Source of the DNA: Planctomycetota bacterium
Lineage (GTDB): Bacteria; Planctomycetota; Phycisphaerae; UBA1845; CAIVHJ01
DNA: 9,691 nt
NCBI GenBank assembly: GCA_022573485.1
Contig: JACZTW010000138.1
Location: 1 to 9,691 of the forward strand
Direction of reading: 5' to 3'
Shown: one piece after another, positions 1 to 6,774 of the stretch
Layout of the letters: every line of letters begins with the position of its first letter
Position numbering within the stretch: position 1 is the stretch's first letter
Notes under the pieces: model-generated
What the model saw: the letters and a program-made list of their open reading frames with translations, nothing else
Databases searched by the model: none
Told to the model about the DNA's origin: nothing
Made by a program: the position numbers and the translations under genes

Positions 1-129
1 GCCTCGCACGACGTGCCGATCATTCCGGCGGGCCGGGGACCGCCCCCAGCTTGCCGCGATTATCCCACGGGGCCGGCCGAGAATCAACCGGATCAAGCGG
101 ATTCCGCCTGCTCGGGGCGAGTGCTTGGG
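1..129. other. Left-edge intergenic stretch, no supported gene
   Basis: This stretch lies downstream of the rhomboid gene. A minus-strand ATG at 23-21 opens a frame (MIGTSCEA) that runs off the left edge. It could be the first codons of a neighbouring gene, but eight codons cannot support a call. I see no T-run terminator after the rhomboid stop codon. Confidence 0.4.
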
Positions 130-1029
130 TTACTGAAGCTGGGCGCGCAGGGCGGAGAGCCAGGCGAAGGCCAGCAGGCCGATGGCGAGGGAGCCGAACG
201 CAAGCTGCATCCGGGCGTTGAGTCGCAGGCGGTTTGCCAGTGTGCCATAGACCGCACCCAGCAATAACCCTGAAAAGAAACCCGTCAAGTGAGCGATGAC
301 GTCCGTGCCCTCGCCGCCGCTGCCGGTGAGGCCCAGCAGGGCCACGCCGCCGGCGAGCGGGGCTAAGCGACGGGTCCAGCGGTGTTCCGTTTGTTGTTGG
401 CGCCGCCAAGTGTAGGCGGACAGTAGGCCCAGGGCGGCGAAGAGGGCTGTGGAAGCGCCCACCGCATTGTGCGTCGGCGGTTGGACCCAGGCGTTCAGCG
501 CATTGCCGCAGGCGCCGGCGATGAGAATGCTGAACCAAGCGAATCCCGAGCCGAGCATTTGGCCTACAAACACGCCGAACAAAATGCCGAAGGCGAGATT
601 GGCCACCAAGTGAGAGCCGTCCGTGTGGAGCGTGAGCGCGGTCACGGTCCGCCACCACTCGCCCTGGCAAACCAGCCCAGCCTGCATCCGTCCGGCGGTC
701 AGCCAATCGCATCCGAATACGTACCGCCGCTGGAGCATGGCGACCGCCAACAACAATACACAATAGACCAGCACCCCGCTCCAGCCGTTCGCTTTTATGG
801 ACGGCGGCGGCGCGGGCGTCTGCCATTCCTGATTCTCTCGCTCGTGCGCATCGAGTTCCGCCAGCGCCCGCGTCTCGTCCCGCGTCTGGACGATGAGGGC
901 GTATGCGCCCGCCGTCCGCTCGAGTCGGTAGTCGATGCCTACCGCATCGAGGACCAGAGTCCGCTCGCGACATTGGGCGTGCTTGGTTGACGAGTAGATC
1001 GTCACTTCGGTTTGAGGGGGTTCTTCCAC
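130..1029 (-). CDS. Rhomboid-family intramembrane serine protease with N-terminal soluble domain
   Basis: The 299-aa product is predicted to be an integral membrane serine protease that cuts substrates inside the bilayer. Rhomboid hallmarks are visible in order: GEWWR at residues 123-127, the histidine-rich HTDGSH followed by N144 (135-144), the nucleophile motif GAST with Ser193 (191-194), and the catalytic-base helix AHLTGFFSG with His247. Hydrophobic segments lie near 84-100, 145-160, 162-178, 190-206, 222-236, 248-262 and 275-293, which fits a six- or seven-helix rhomboid. Residues 1-70 are soluble and resemble the small DUF2007-type signal-transducing domain, a weak resemblance judged by eye. 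The start is a GTG codon with no strong Shine-Dalgarno site; an in-frame GTG at 1005 is an alternative. It is transcribed divergently from the exported-protein pair. The substrate is unknown. Family assignment is firm; activity is inferred from the intact Ser/His pair. Confidence 0.88.
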   Translation of the reverse strand: MEEPPQTEVTIYSSTKHAQCRERTLVLDAVGIDYRLERTAGAYALIVQTRDETRALAELDAHERENQEWQTPAPPPSIKANGWSGVLVYCVLLLAVAMLQRRYVFGCDWLTAGRMQAGLVCQGEWWRTVTALTLHTDGSHLVANLAFGILFGVFVGQMLGSGFAWFSILIAGACGNALNAWVQPPTHNAVGASTALFAALGLLSAYTWRRQQQTEHRWTRRLAPLAGGVALLGLTGSGGEGTDVIAHLTGFFSGLLLGAVYGTLANRLRLNARMQLAFGSLAIGLLAFAWLSALRAQLQ

Positions 1030-1190
1030 GTTCTGCTCACAAGCAAGTGTCAGTTTTGGGCCGGCCGCTGCACATATATACCACCGCAGCGCTCACTCCG
1101 CCTCGATTGACCACAATTTTCCTCGCCCGCAGGCTCCTAATATTGAACGTTAGCCATTGACTTGGGGCGTCGCTTTGGGCATCCTGAAGG
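1030..1190. promoter_or_regulatory. Divergent intergenic region, promoters not resolved
   Basis: This spacer separates two divergent transcription units, so it should hold promoters in both directions. AT-rich islands occur at about 1074-1081 (ATATATAC) and 1138-1145 (TAATATTG), and TTGACC at 1107-1112 could be a -35 element. No pair with 16-18-bp spacing is convincing. GAAGG at 1186-1190 abuts the first ATG of the downstream gene. Confidence 0.35.
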
Positions 1191-2588
1191 ATGATGAATG
1201 CACGCGCTGGCAATACCTTTGGAGTAGATCCCCGACCTCACACACGGCACATTGTTCGGAGGTTCGCGCGGTCCTTGGCCTGCGGCACATTGGCCGTGGC
1301 AGTTCTGCTGGCCTGGGTCTCAGACGCGCGGGCGCAGTTTGTCTTCGATCCGCCGGTCAATTTCTCGCTCGGTTTTGACGCCTGGCCAACGTCGATCGGG
1401 CATGGTGATTTCAATGACGACGGGCTGATCGACCTGGCGGTCACTGGGCGGAGTAACGACGGGCTGATGCTGATCCTGCTGGGCAGCGAAAAGACCGGAT
1501 TCGAGCCGGCGGTCCCGCTGGAAATCGGCCGACAGACCGATTGGGTGGTGGTGGCGTTCCTGGACGGCGATCCTCACTTGGACCTGGGCATCGCCCCGCG
1601 CGGCGGCGTGGGCAAAGTCGCCGTGCTCAAAGGCACCGGCAGCGGCGCGTTCGGCGATCGCATGGACTACCTGGTACGACGCGGACCAAGCCACATGGCC
1701 GCCCGGGACTTCGACGGCGACGGCGATACGGACCTGGCGGTGATGGACAACACTTCGTCGACGGTCACCCTGCTGCTCAACGACGGCAACGCCGTGTTCA
1801 CTGCGACGAAACAAATCAATCACGTCGGTCGCTTCGACAAGGGACTCTCCGGCGCTTTCTACCTGACCGCCGCCGATTTTGACGGCGATCTCGACATCGA
1901 CGTGGCGGTGGCCCGGGCCACTGGGCATGTCACGGTTTTGATGAACAACGGCGATGCCACCTTCGCCAGAGCCGTCCATTACCCCGCCGGCACAGCCACG
2001 GGCATCGCCGCCGGTGACGTGGATGGCGACGGCGACATCGACATTGTCTTTGGCGACTTGACCCTGACGACGCCGGGCTTTTTGGGCGTGCTGCGTAACC
2101 AAGGAGACGGCCTGTTCGGCGACTTGGCCAAGTTCCCGATGCCGGGCAACACGATGTGGTTTGTGGCGCTCGCCGACCTCGACGGCGATGGCTTGCTCGA
2201 TCCGATCGTCACGGATGCGTTCGGAAACCGGCTGTTCCTGTTCCACAACGAGTCCGCCGACGGGCAACTGGCGCTCGCCGATCCGCAGCAGATTGATGTC
2301 GCAGCTTTTCCACGGAGTGTATTCGCGGTCGATTTGGATGACGATTGTGATCTCGACCTTCTGGTCGCCAGCCTCAGCACACATCAAGTGCAAGTGCTGA
2401 TCAACAACACGCCGCAGGCCGAGCCGTGTCGCGGGGCTGCATCGGGCAAGTCGCCGGCCCGGTTTGCCGCCCGGAAAGAGACCCAAGCCAAGGCGCCAGC
2501 GCCGCGGAGGCCGGTGATCACCGACACCAACGCCGATGGCCGCATCGACGCTGCGGATCTGGCGGCGGCGCTGCAAGAGTGGAGATGA
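1191..2588 (+). CDS. Exported FG-GAP/VCBS seven-repeat beta-propeller with single dockerin-like C-terminus
   Basis: The 465-aa product is predicted to be exported. A basic N-terminus (RRFAR, 23-27), a hydrophobic stretch (about 29-42) and a likely signal peptidase site after ARA (46-48) form a signal peptide. Seven calcium-binding FG-GAP/VCBS loops follow at roughly 50-residue spacing, starting near residues 73, 123, 173, 229, 276, 329 and 381. The clearest are DFDGDGDTDLAV, DVDGDGDIDIVF and DLDGDGLLDPIV. Seven units match a seven-bladed, integrin-alpha-like propeller. After a basic, Ala/Pro-rich linker (about 410-442), one EF-hand-like motif (D445, N447, D449, D456) ends in a tryptophan, as in planctomycete dockerin-like tails. 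The role is unknown; adhesion or extracellular binding is usual for such propellers. ATG 1194 is an alternative start with better spacing from GAAGG. The next gene starts seven bases after the stop, so the two are probably cotranscribed. Confidence 0.85.
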   Translation: MMNARAGNTFGVDPRPHTRHIVRRFARSLACGTLAVAVLLAWVSDARAQFVFDPPVNFSLGFDAWPTSIGHGDFNDDGLIDLAVTGRSNDGLMLILLGSEKTGFEPAVPLEIGRQTDWVVVAFLDGDPHLDLGIAPRGGVGKVAVLKGTGSGAFGDRMDYLVRRGPSHMAARDFDGDGDTDLAVMDNTSSTVTLLLNDGNAVFTATKQINHVGRFDKGLSGAFYLTAADFDGDLDIDVAVARATGHVTVLMNNGDATFARAVHYPAGTATGIAAGDVDGDGDIDIVFGDLTLTTPGFLGVLRNQGDGLFGDLAKFPMPGNTMWFVALADLDGDGLLDPIVTDAFGNRLFLFHNESADGQLALADPQQIDVAAFPRSVFAVDLDDDCDLDLLVASLSTHQVQVLINNTPQAEPCRGAASGKSPARFAARKETQAKAPAPRRPVITDTNADGRIDAADLAAALQEWR

Positions 2589-2594
2589 CTTCGG

Positions 2595-3857
2595 ATGTTC
2601 GGCATTTCCCAAATCGGTTCGCTCCATCGTGCGGCGTGCCTGCTGGCGCTGGCCGGGATCGCTTCCTGCGGCATCGCCCTGCCCGTGGCGAACGCCGGGG
2701 ATGATTCAGTGTGCGAAACGGCGACGGGCAACTGTTTCATCCCGCATGGCCAGCCCGGGTGCGATCTGCTGGAATGCTGCCACTTGATCTGCAACGAACT
2801 CGCTCCAGTGTGCTGCGATGAAGGATGGGACAGTCTCTGCGCGGGCGCCGCCATGGAGTACTGCGACACGACCTTCACTTGCCCCGGCACGGACGACTGC
2901 TACGAGGCCCATGCTTCTCCAAGCTGCGTGAAAGAGGATTGTTGCGTGGCTGTATGTGACCAGTTGCCCGCCTGCTGCCAAATCGAATGGACGGAGGAGT
3001 GTGCTGAGTTGGCGTTTGATGAGTGTCCCTGCGGGGCGCCCGGCTCCGGCGACTGCTTCGCTGCCAACGAAACACACGGCTGCGAAGATCTGGAATGTTG
3101 CAGCCGCGTTTGCGGTATGGATGCCTTTTGTTGCTTCGCCGGGTGGGAAGAGACCTGCGTGATCGAAGCGTCGCAGTTCTGCGGCGTGCCCGCGTGTGAC
3201 CTGCAATGCCCGGCCGATGCGACGCCGGAGGCGGAAGTGTGCGGCCAGGAAATCAACGCCGGCTGCAACGCCGACAATCCCCATGATCCGAAGAATCCCG
3301 CGTTCACACCGATCGGCTGCGGTGAGACTTTCTGCGGCACGGTCTTCGCCGACGGCCCGCGGGACACCGACTGGTATGAAATCACCGTCACCGAGCCGAC
3401 GGCGCTGACTTGGTCGGCGGCGACGGAGTTTCCGGCGGCGCTGATCATCGTCGAGGGCCACTGCGACACCCGCTTCGGTGCTGTGGCGGAAGCCTTCACT
3501 TCCGATTGCGCGCCCGGCGAAGTGACAGTGTGCGTGCAACCGGGGACATACTTCTTATTCCTCTCGTCGGCCATCGAGGAGCGGAACCTGCGGGCCGGCA
3601 TTCCATGCCCGTCGTGCGCTGAAGACCTCAACGGTGACGGGCTGGTGGGGCCTTTCGACCTGGCCCTCTTGCTGGGCAACTGGGGACCCTGCCCGCCGGG
3701 CGACGACTGCCCGCCTGACTTCACGGAAGACGAGGTGGTTGGGCCGCTGGATCTGGCGATTCTGCTCGACGCCTGGGGCCCCTGCGGCCAGCCCCCCGGA
3801 GCCATCTGGGGCAACGACTACATCGCCACGCTCACTTGCACACCCTGCGGCAATTAG
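2595..3857 (+). CDS. Exported cysteine-rich protein with three nine-Cys repeats and a double dockerin-like C-terminus
   Basis: The 420-aa product starts with a signal peptide (hydrophobic residues about 12-32, likely cleavage after ANA, 32-34). Residues 47-196 hold three repeats (47-90, 102-144, 154-196). Each has nine cysteines at nearly identical spacing, with two CC pairs and an invariant Trp four residues after the second pair (W78, W132, W184). Residues 214-335 include TDWYEI and look like a beta-rich PPC-type domain; this is a tentative reading. The end carries two dockerin-like motifs, DLNGDGLVGPFD (344-355) and the more degenerate DFTEDEVVGPLD (375-386), each followed by a W-G-P-C segment. 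Cysteine density implies disulfide formation outside the cytoplasm. I do not recognise a specific function. GGAG at 2581-2584, inside the end of the previous gene, may serve as its ribosome site and suggests coupled expression. Confidence 0.8.
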   Translation: MFGISQIGSLHRAACLLALAGIASCGIALPVANAGDDSVCETATGNCFIPHGQPGCDLLECCHLICNELAPVCCDEGWDSLCAGAAMEYCDTTFTCPGTDDCYEAHASPSCVKEDCCVAVCDQLPACCQIEWTEECAELAFDECPCGAPGSGDCFAANETHGCEDLECCSRVCGMDAFCCFAGWEETCVIEASQFCGVPACDLQCPADATPEAEVCGQEINAGCNADNPHDPKNPAFTPIGCGETFCGTVFADGPRDTDWYEITVTEPTALTWSAATEFPAALIIVEGHCDTRFGAVAEAFTSDCAPGEVTVCVQPGTYFLFLSSAIEERNLRAGIPCPSCAEDLNGDGLVGPFDLALLLGNWGPCPPGDDCPPDFTEDEVVGPLDLAILLDAWGPCGQPPGAIWGNDYIATLTCTPCGN

Positions 3858-3908
3858 AAAATCGCATCAGCCCCCGTCTCCTGGTCTGAGATTCTGTCTG
3901 TTTTCTGA

Positions 3909-3937
3909 TTGACAATGCCCTCGTCATGATCTATATT
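3909..3937 (+). promoter_or_regulatory. arsR promoter, -35 TTGACA / -10 TATATT
   Basis: A perfect -35 hexamer TTGACA (3909-3914) and a -10 hexamer TATATT (3932-3937, five of six consensus) are separated by exactly 17 bp. Transcription would start near 3944. That places the upstream ATG at 3926 inside the promoter and supports ATG 3953 as the arsR start. It would drive arsR and arsM together. Confidence 0.75.
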
Positions 3938-3954
3938 TGCATAGAGACGCAAAT
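3935..3954 (+). promoter_or_regulatory. Candidate ArsR operator, inverted repeat ATTTGC-N8-GCAAAT
   Basis: A perfect 6-bp inverted repeat with an 8-bp spacer overlaps the -10 element on the left and the arsR start codon on the right, and is centred on the predicted transcription start. ArsR/SmtB repressors bind short dyads in this position, so autorepression is the natural reading. The assignment to ArsR is inferred from position and symmetry. Confidence 0.6.
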
Positions 3955-4303
3955 GAGCAAACATAAGAACAGACCCACAGGCCGGCGGCGTTGTGCGAAT
4001 ATGGGCAGGCTGCTGGAGCCGCGGTTTTTCAAGGCCCTGGGCGATCCCAACCGCATCGCCCTCCTCTCGCGACTGGCGAAGTGCCGCCGGCCTTGCGGCG
4101 TCAGCGAGCTGGTCGGGTGCTGCAGCGTGGATATCTCCGTGGTTTCACGGCATCTGGCCATGCTGCGTGACGCCGGAATTCTGCACGCTGAGAAACGCGG
4201 CAAAGAAGTGTACTACTCGGTGCGGTGTAAGGAAGTGGTCAGCACGCTGCGGCGCATCGCGGATGCCATCGAAGCCTGCTGCCCGGAAACCAACGCAACA
4301 TGA
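3953..4303 (+). CDS. arsR: ArsR/SmtB-family metalloid-responsive repressor
   Basis: This is a winged-helix repressor of 116 aa from the chosen start, predicted to release DNA when arsenite binds. FFKALGDPNRIALL marks the ArsR fold, and the recognition helix is SVVSRHLAMLRDAGI (residues 62-76), followed by the wing GKEVYYSV. Candidate As(III)-binding thiols are C44 and C48, the CC pair C56-C57 just before the recognition helix, and a C-terminal CC pair (109-110). This arrangement differs from the classical ELCVCDL motif; it is closer to the GCCxVDxSVVSRHL type. A longer frame from ATG 3926 is rejected because that ATG lies between the -35 and -10 elements. The leader would be only about 9 nt, with no clear Shine-Dalgarno site. 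Its stop codon sits 11 bases before the arsM start, so the pair forms an operon. Confidence 0.9.
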   Translation: MSKHKNRPTGRRRCANMGRLLEPRFFKALGDPNRIALLSRLAKCRRPCGVSELVGCCSVDISVVSRHLAMLRDAGILHAEKRGKEVYYSVRCKEVVSTLRRIADAIEACCPETNAT

Positions 4304-4307
4304 GGAG
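4302..4307 (+). promoter_or_regulatory. arsM ribosome-binding site GAGGAG
   Basis: GAGGAG lies seven bases before ATG 4315 and overlaps the arsR stop codon. An in-frame ATG at 4300, which overlaps the arsR stop as ATGA, has no such site. This decides the arsM start in favour of 4315 and implies translational coupling to arsR. Confidence 0.75.
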
Positions 4308-4314
4308 AACGACA

Positions 4315-5232
4315 ATGAAAGAAACGGACAAGGTTCGCAGTAATGTAGCGGAAGCATACGCCAAAGCGGTCACTACACCGTCAAGCAGTTGCTGCCGCAC
4401 CGAGCCTGTGCAAAAAGGCGTGGCCGTCAAACTGGCCGGCTACGATCGGGAGGAACTTGATGCCCTGCCGGCTGAGGCGGTGGTCAACTCGTTCGGCTGC
4501 GGCAACCCGCTCGCTCTTGCCGAGGTGAGCGAAGGCGACGTCGTGCTCGATCTGGGTTCGGGCGCGGGCATCGACATCCTGCTCGCCGGCAAGAAGGTCG
4601 GCCCGACCGGCCGGGCCATCGGCATCGATATGACCGACGACATGATCGCCAAAGCCAACGAAAACATCGCCGCCGCGGGTCTCGAAAACACCGAAGTGCG
4701 TAAGGGCATCATCGAGGATATGCCCGTCGAGTCGGCATCGGTCGATTGGGTCATTTCCAACTGCGTGATCAATCTCTCGCCGGAAAAACCGAAGGTCTTC
4801 GCCGAGATCGCCCGAGTGCTCAAGCCCGGCGGGCGCATGCGGGTGTCCGACATCGTCGTCGAGGAGTTGCCCGAATGGGTCCGGAAGAACAGAAAACTGT
4901 ACAGCTCCTGCATTGCCGGCGCCATCAGCGAGGCGGATTACGTCGCCGGACTGCAAGCCGCCGGGCTGAAGAACGCCGAGGTTACCGAGCGGCTGGTCTA
5001 CGATGCACTGCAATTGAAGTCGTTCATCGACTCGGAACTCGAGGAACCGGGCATCGAAATCACCGACGGCGTTACCGCCGACGAACTAACCAGCCAAATG
5101 GTCGGCAAGATCTGGAGCGCCACATTCATCGCCGCCAAGCCGTGCTGCGGCACGTGGAACGCGGTCTTGGGCGCCCTTGAGCCGGGCCCTTCAGGGTCCG
5201 GACCGCCCGTAGGCGACGGGTCCGTGGCCTGA
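4315..5232 (+). CDS. arsM: Arsenite S-adenosylmethionine methyltransferase
   Basis: The enzyme transfers methyl groups from SAM to As(III), giving methylated and eventually volatile arsenicals; it acts in the cytoplasm. From ATG 4315 it has 305 aa. The SAM-binding motif is VLDLGSGAGID (about 78-88). The conserved arsenic-binding cysteines of characterised ArsM proteins all have counterparts: SSSCC (C26-C27), FGCGNPL (C62), SNCVINLSPEK (C150) and SSCIAGA (C199). A further CC pair (277-278) precedes the C-terminus. It is cotranscribed with arsR, so arsenite induction is expected. The last 17 codons (residues 289-305, Gly/Pro/Ser-rich) and the stop codon lie inside a GC-rich palindromic repeat, so this tail is probably an acquired, non-functional extension. 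The gene converges on gatA, 48 bp away. No arsenite efflux gene is present in the window. Confidence 0.93.
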   Translation: MKETDKVRSNVAEAYAKAVTTPSSSCCRTEPVQKGVAVKLAGYDREELDALPAEAVVNSFGCGNPLALAEVSEGDVVLDLGSGAGIDILLAGKKVGPTGRAIGIDMTDDMIAKANENIAAAGLENTEVRKGIIEDMPVESASVDWVISNCVINLSPEKPKVFAEIARVLKPGGRMRVSDIVVEELPEWVRKNRKLYSSCIAGAISEADYVAGLQAAGLKNAEVTERLVYDALQLKSFIDSELEEPGIEITDGVTADELTSQMVGKIWSATFIAAKPCCGTWNAVLGALEPGPSGSGPPVGDGSVA

Positions 5233-5246
5233 AGGCCACGGCTCAG
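5177..5246. repeat. REP-like palindromic element, three-hairpin, copy 1 (overlaps arsM 3' end)
   Basis: Three adjacent hairpins can be drawn. H1 is 5182-5189 with 5194-5201, an 8-bp stem with one G-T wobble and loop TTCA. H2 is CCCGT 5206-5210 with ACGGG 5216-5220. H3 is 5222-5229 with 5234-5241, a perfect 8-bp stem with loop TGAA. H1 and H3 are near inverted copies of each other. An outer stem, TGAGCC 5178-5183 with GGCTCA 5240-5245, could close a cloverleaf, though it competes for bases with H1 and H3. The arsM stop codon is 5230-5232, in the H3 loop. Part of the element recurs at 7729-7757. It lies between convergent genes and could act as a boundary for both transcripts, but there is no T-run. 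Confidence 0.75.
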
Positions 5247-5280
5247 TAGCGAGATGCTAAACACATACCCTGGCAGACAC

Positions 5281-6744
5281 TCACTGCTTGCTGTTTACTG
5301 CTGTCGGCTCTTTCCTGTGCCAGTCGGTGCAGTTCTGGTACGCGTGCGCGGTTTGCAGCAGGCGTTGCTCAGCGAAGGCGGGGGCCTGCAATTGCAGGCC
5401 GATGGGCAAACCGTCGGAACTGAAGCCGCAGGGAATGCTGATCGCGCAGATGCCGGCCAGGTTGGCGGAGACAGTGTACACATCGGCCAGATACATGGCC
5501 AGCGGATCGTCGCTGCGCTCGCCAACGGCGAACGCGGGCGTCGGCGATGTGGGTGAGGCAATGACATCCACCTGCTCAAAGGCCCGCTCGAAGTCCTGCT
5601 TGAGCAGCGTGCGCACCTTCAGGGCTTTGAGGTAATAGGCGTCATGGTAGCCGCTGCTCAGCGCGAACGTGCCGAGCATGATGCGGCGTTTGACTTCCGC
5701 GCCAAAACCCTCCGCACGCGTAGCAGCGTACAGATCAACAATGCCGTCGGGCGACGCCGTGCGGTGGCCGTAGTGTACGCCGTCAAACCGGGCCAAGTTG
5801 CTCGATACCTCCGCAGTGCAGATCACGTAATAGCACGCGATCGCGTACTTGAGGTGCGGCAAGTGGATCTCGATGATCTCCGCCTCGTTACGCTCGTACA
5901 TCTTGATCGCATCTTCGACTGCGCCGCGCACCTCAGCGTCCAGGCCGTCGCCGAAATACTCCGCCGGGATGCCGATTTTGAGATTCACGGGCGGCGCGCT
6001 GATGGTGTCAGCATAATCGGGCACGGCATGGTTCACGCTGGTTGAGTCGCGGGCGTCATGTCCGGCGATCACGCCGAGTAAGAGTGCAACGTCGCGGGCG
6101 TCGCGCGCGATCGGGCCGATTTGATCGAGGCTGCTGCCGAAGGCCACCAAACCATACCGCGACACGCACCCGTAACCCGGCTTCAGGCCCGTCACGTTGC
6201 AAAAGGCCGCCGGCTGGCGAATCGAGCCGCCGGTGTCGCTGCCCAGCGCCAGCGGCACCATCCCCGCCGCAACCGCCGCAACAGAACCACCCGATGAACC
6301 CCCCGCAACCCGATCCGGATTCCACGGATTGCGCGTCACGCCGGCGCAACTGTTCTCGGTACTGCTGCCCATGGCGAATTCGTCGAGGTTGGTCTTGCCG
6401 ACGATCACGGCGTCGGCTGCTTCGAGACGCTCGATGACGTGGGCGCTGTACGGCGAGCGATAGTCCTTCAAGATATTCGAGGCACAGGTAGTCGTGCCCC
6501 ACTCGGTACACATATTGTCCTTGACCGCCACCGGCACACCGGCGAGCGCGCCGAGCACTTCCCCCCGCGCCACCTTGTCGTCAACCACCCCGGCTTGCCT
6601 CTTCGCGTAGTCTTCGTCGATCCGCAGAAACGCATGTACTGCATCATTGCGCGAGGCAACTACATCGAGACATACCCCGAGCACCTCGACGGCGGATCGC
6701 CGTTTGCCGCGTATCTCTTCGGTAATTTCAAATGCCGATAACAT
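5281..6744 (-). CDS. gatA: Asp/Glu-tRNA amidotransferase subunit A (amidase)
   Basis: GatA releases ammonia from glutamine in the GatCAB complex, which converts Glu-tRNA(Gln) to Gln-tRNA(Gln) and often Asp-tRNA(Asn) to Asn-tRNA(Asn). The 487-aa length is normal. The amidase-signature triad is complete: Lys75 in VAVKDN, cis-Ser150 in GGSSGGS (148-154), and nucleophile Ser174 in DTGGSIRQP. Their spacing (75 and 99 residues from Lys) equals that of the characterised Staphylococcus aureus enzyme. Other conserved blocks are DEFAMGSSTEN and SRYGLVAFGSSLDQIGP. ATG 6744 gives the expected N-terminus but has no visible Shine-Dalgarno site. It follows gatC on the same strand after 218 bp, most of it an inserted AT-rich repeat element, so its 5' untranslated region is largely repeat-derived. 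The gatB partner is not nearby. Confidence 0.97.
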   Translation of the reverse strand: MLSAFEITEEIRGKRRSAVEVLGVCLDVVASRNDAVHAFLRIDEDYAKRQAGVVDDKVARGEVLGALAGVPVAVKDNMCTEWGTTTCASNILKDYRSPYSAHVIERLEAADAVIVGKTNLDEFAMGSSTENSCAGVTRNPWNPDRVAGGSSGGSVAAVAAGMVPLALGSDTGGSIRQPAAFCNVTGLKPGYGCVSRYGLVAFGSSLDQIGPIARDARDVALLLGVIAGHDARDSTSVNHAVPDYADTISAPPVNLKIGIPAEYFGDGLDAEVRGAVEDAIKMYERNEAEIIEIHLPHLKYAIACYYVICTAEVSSNLARFDGVHYGHRTASPDGIVDLYAATRAEGFGAEVKRRIMLGTFALSSGYHDAYYLKALKVRTLLKQDFERAFEQVDVIASPTSPTPAFAVGERSDDPLAMYLADVYTVSANLAGICAISIPCGFSSDGLPIGLQLQAPAFAEQRLLQTAHAYQNCTDWHRKEPTAVNSKQ

Positions 6745-6774
6745 TTCGATCAGTACGGATGCTCAAGAAAACCA

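Noticed and set aside
20..973. Second long minus-strand frame overlapping the rhomboid gene
   Set aside because: Arg-rich shadow sequence; the rhomboid catalytic motifs lie in the other frame.
1107..1143. Sigma-70 promoter TTGACC / TAATAT for the propeller gene
   Set aside because: The spacer is about 25 bp, well outside the usable range.
1320..2627. Long minus-strand open frame (about 435 codons) opposite the propeller gene
   Set aside because: It is composed of Arg/His/Val-rich sequence with no domain, and the plus strand has a signal peptide and seven regular calcium loops. GC-rich antisense shadow.
2706..3814. Minus-strand open frames opposite the cysteine-rich gene
   Set aside because: The three-repeat cysteine pattern and dockerin motifs on the plus strand are unambiguous; the antisense products have no recognisable features.
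3858..3908. Intrinsic terminator after the cysteine-rich gene
   Set aside because: No stem longer than four pairs followed by a T-run could be found; only a weak TCAG/CTGA pairing.
2595..4303. A functional link between the cysteine-rich protein and arsRM as one metal-resistance unit
   Set aside because: arsR has its own promoter and operator after a 95-bp gap, and the cysteine-rich gene is instead coupled to the propeller gene; adjacency alone is not evidence.
5177..5246. A tRNA gene, because of the cloverleaf-like fold
   Set aside because: No anticodon-loop, T-loop or acceptor-stem consensus is present, arm sizes are wrong, and the stems share bases.
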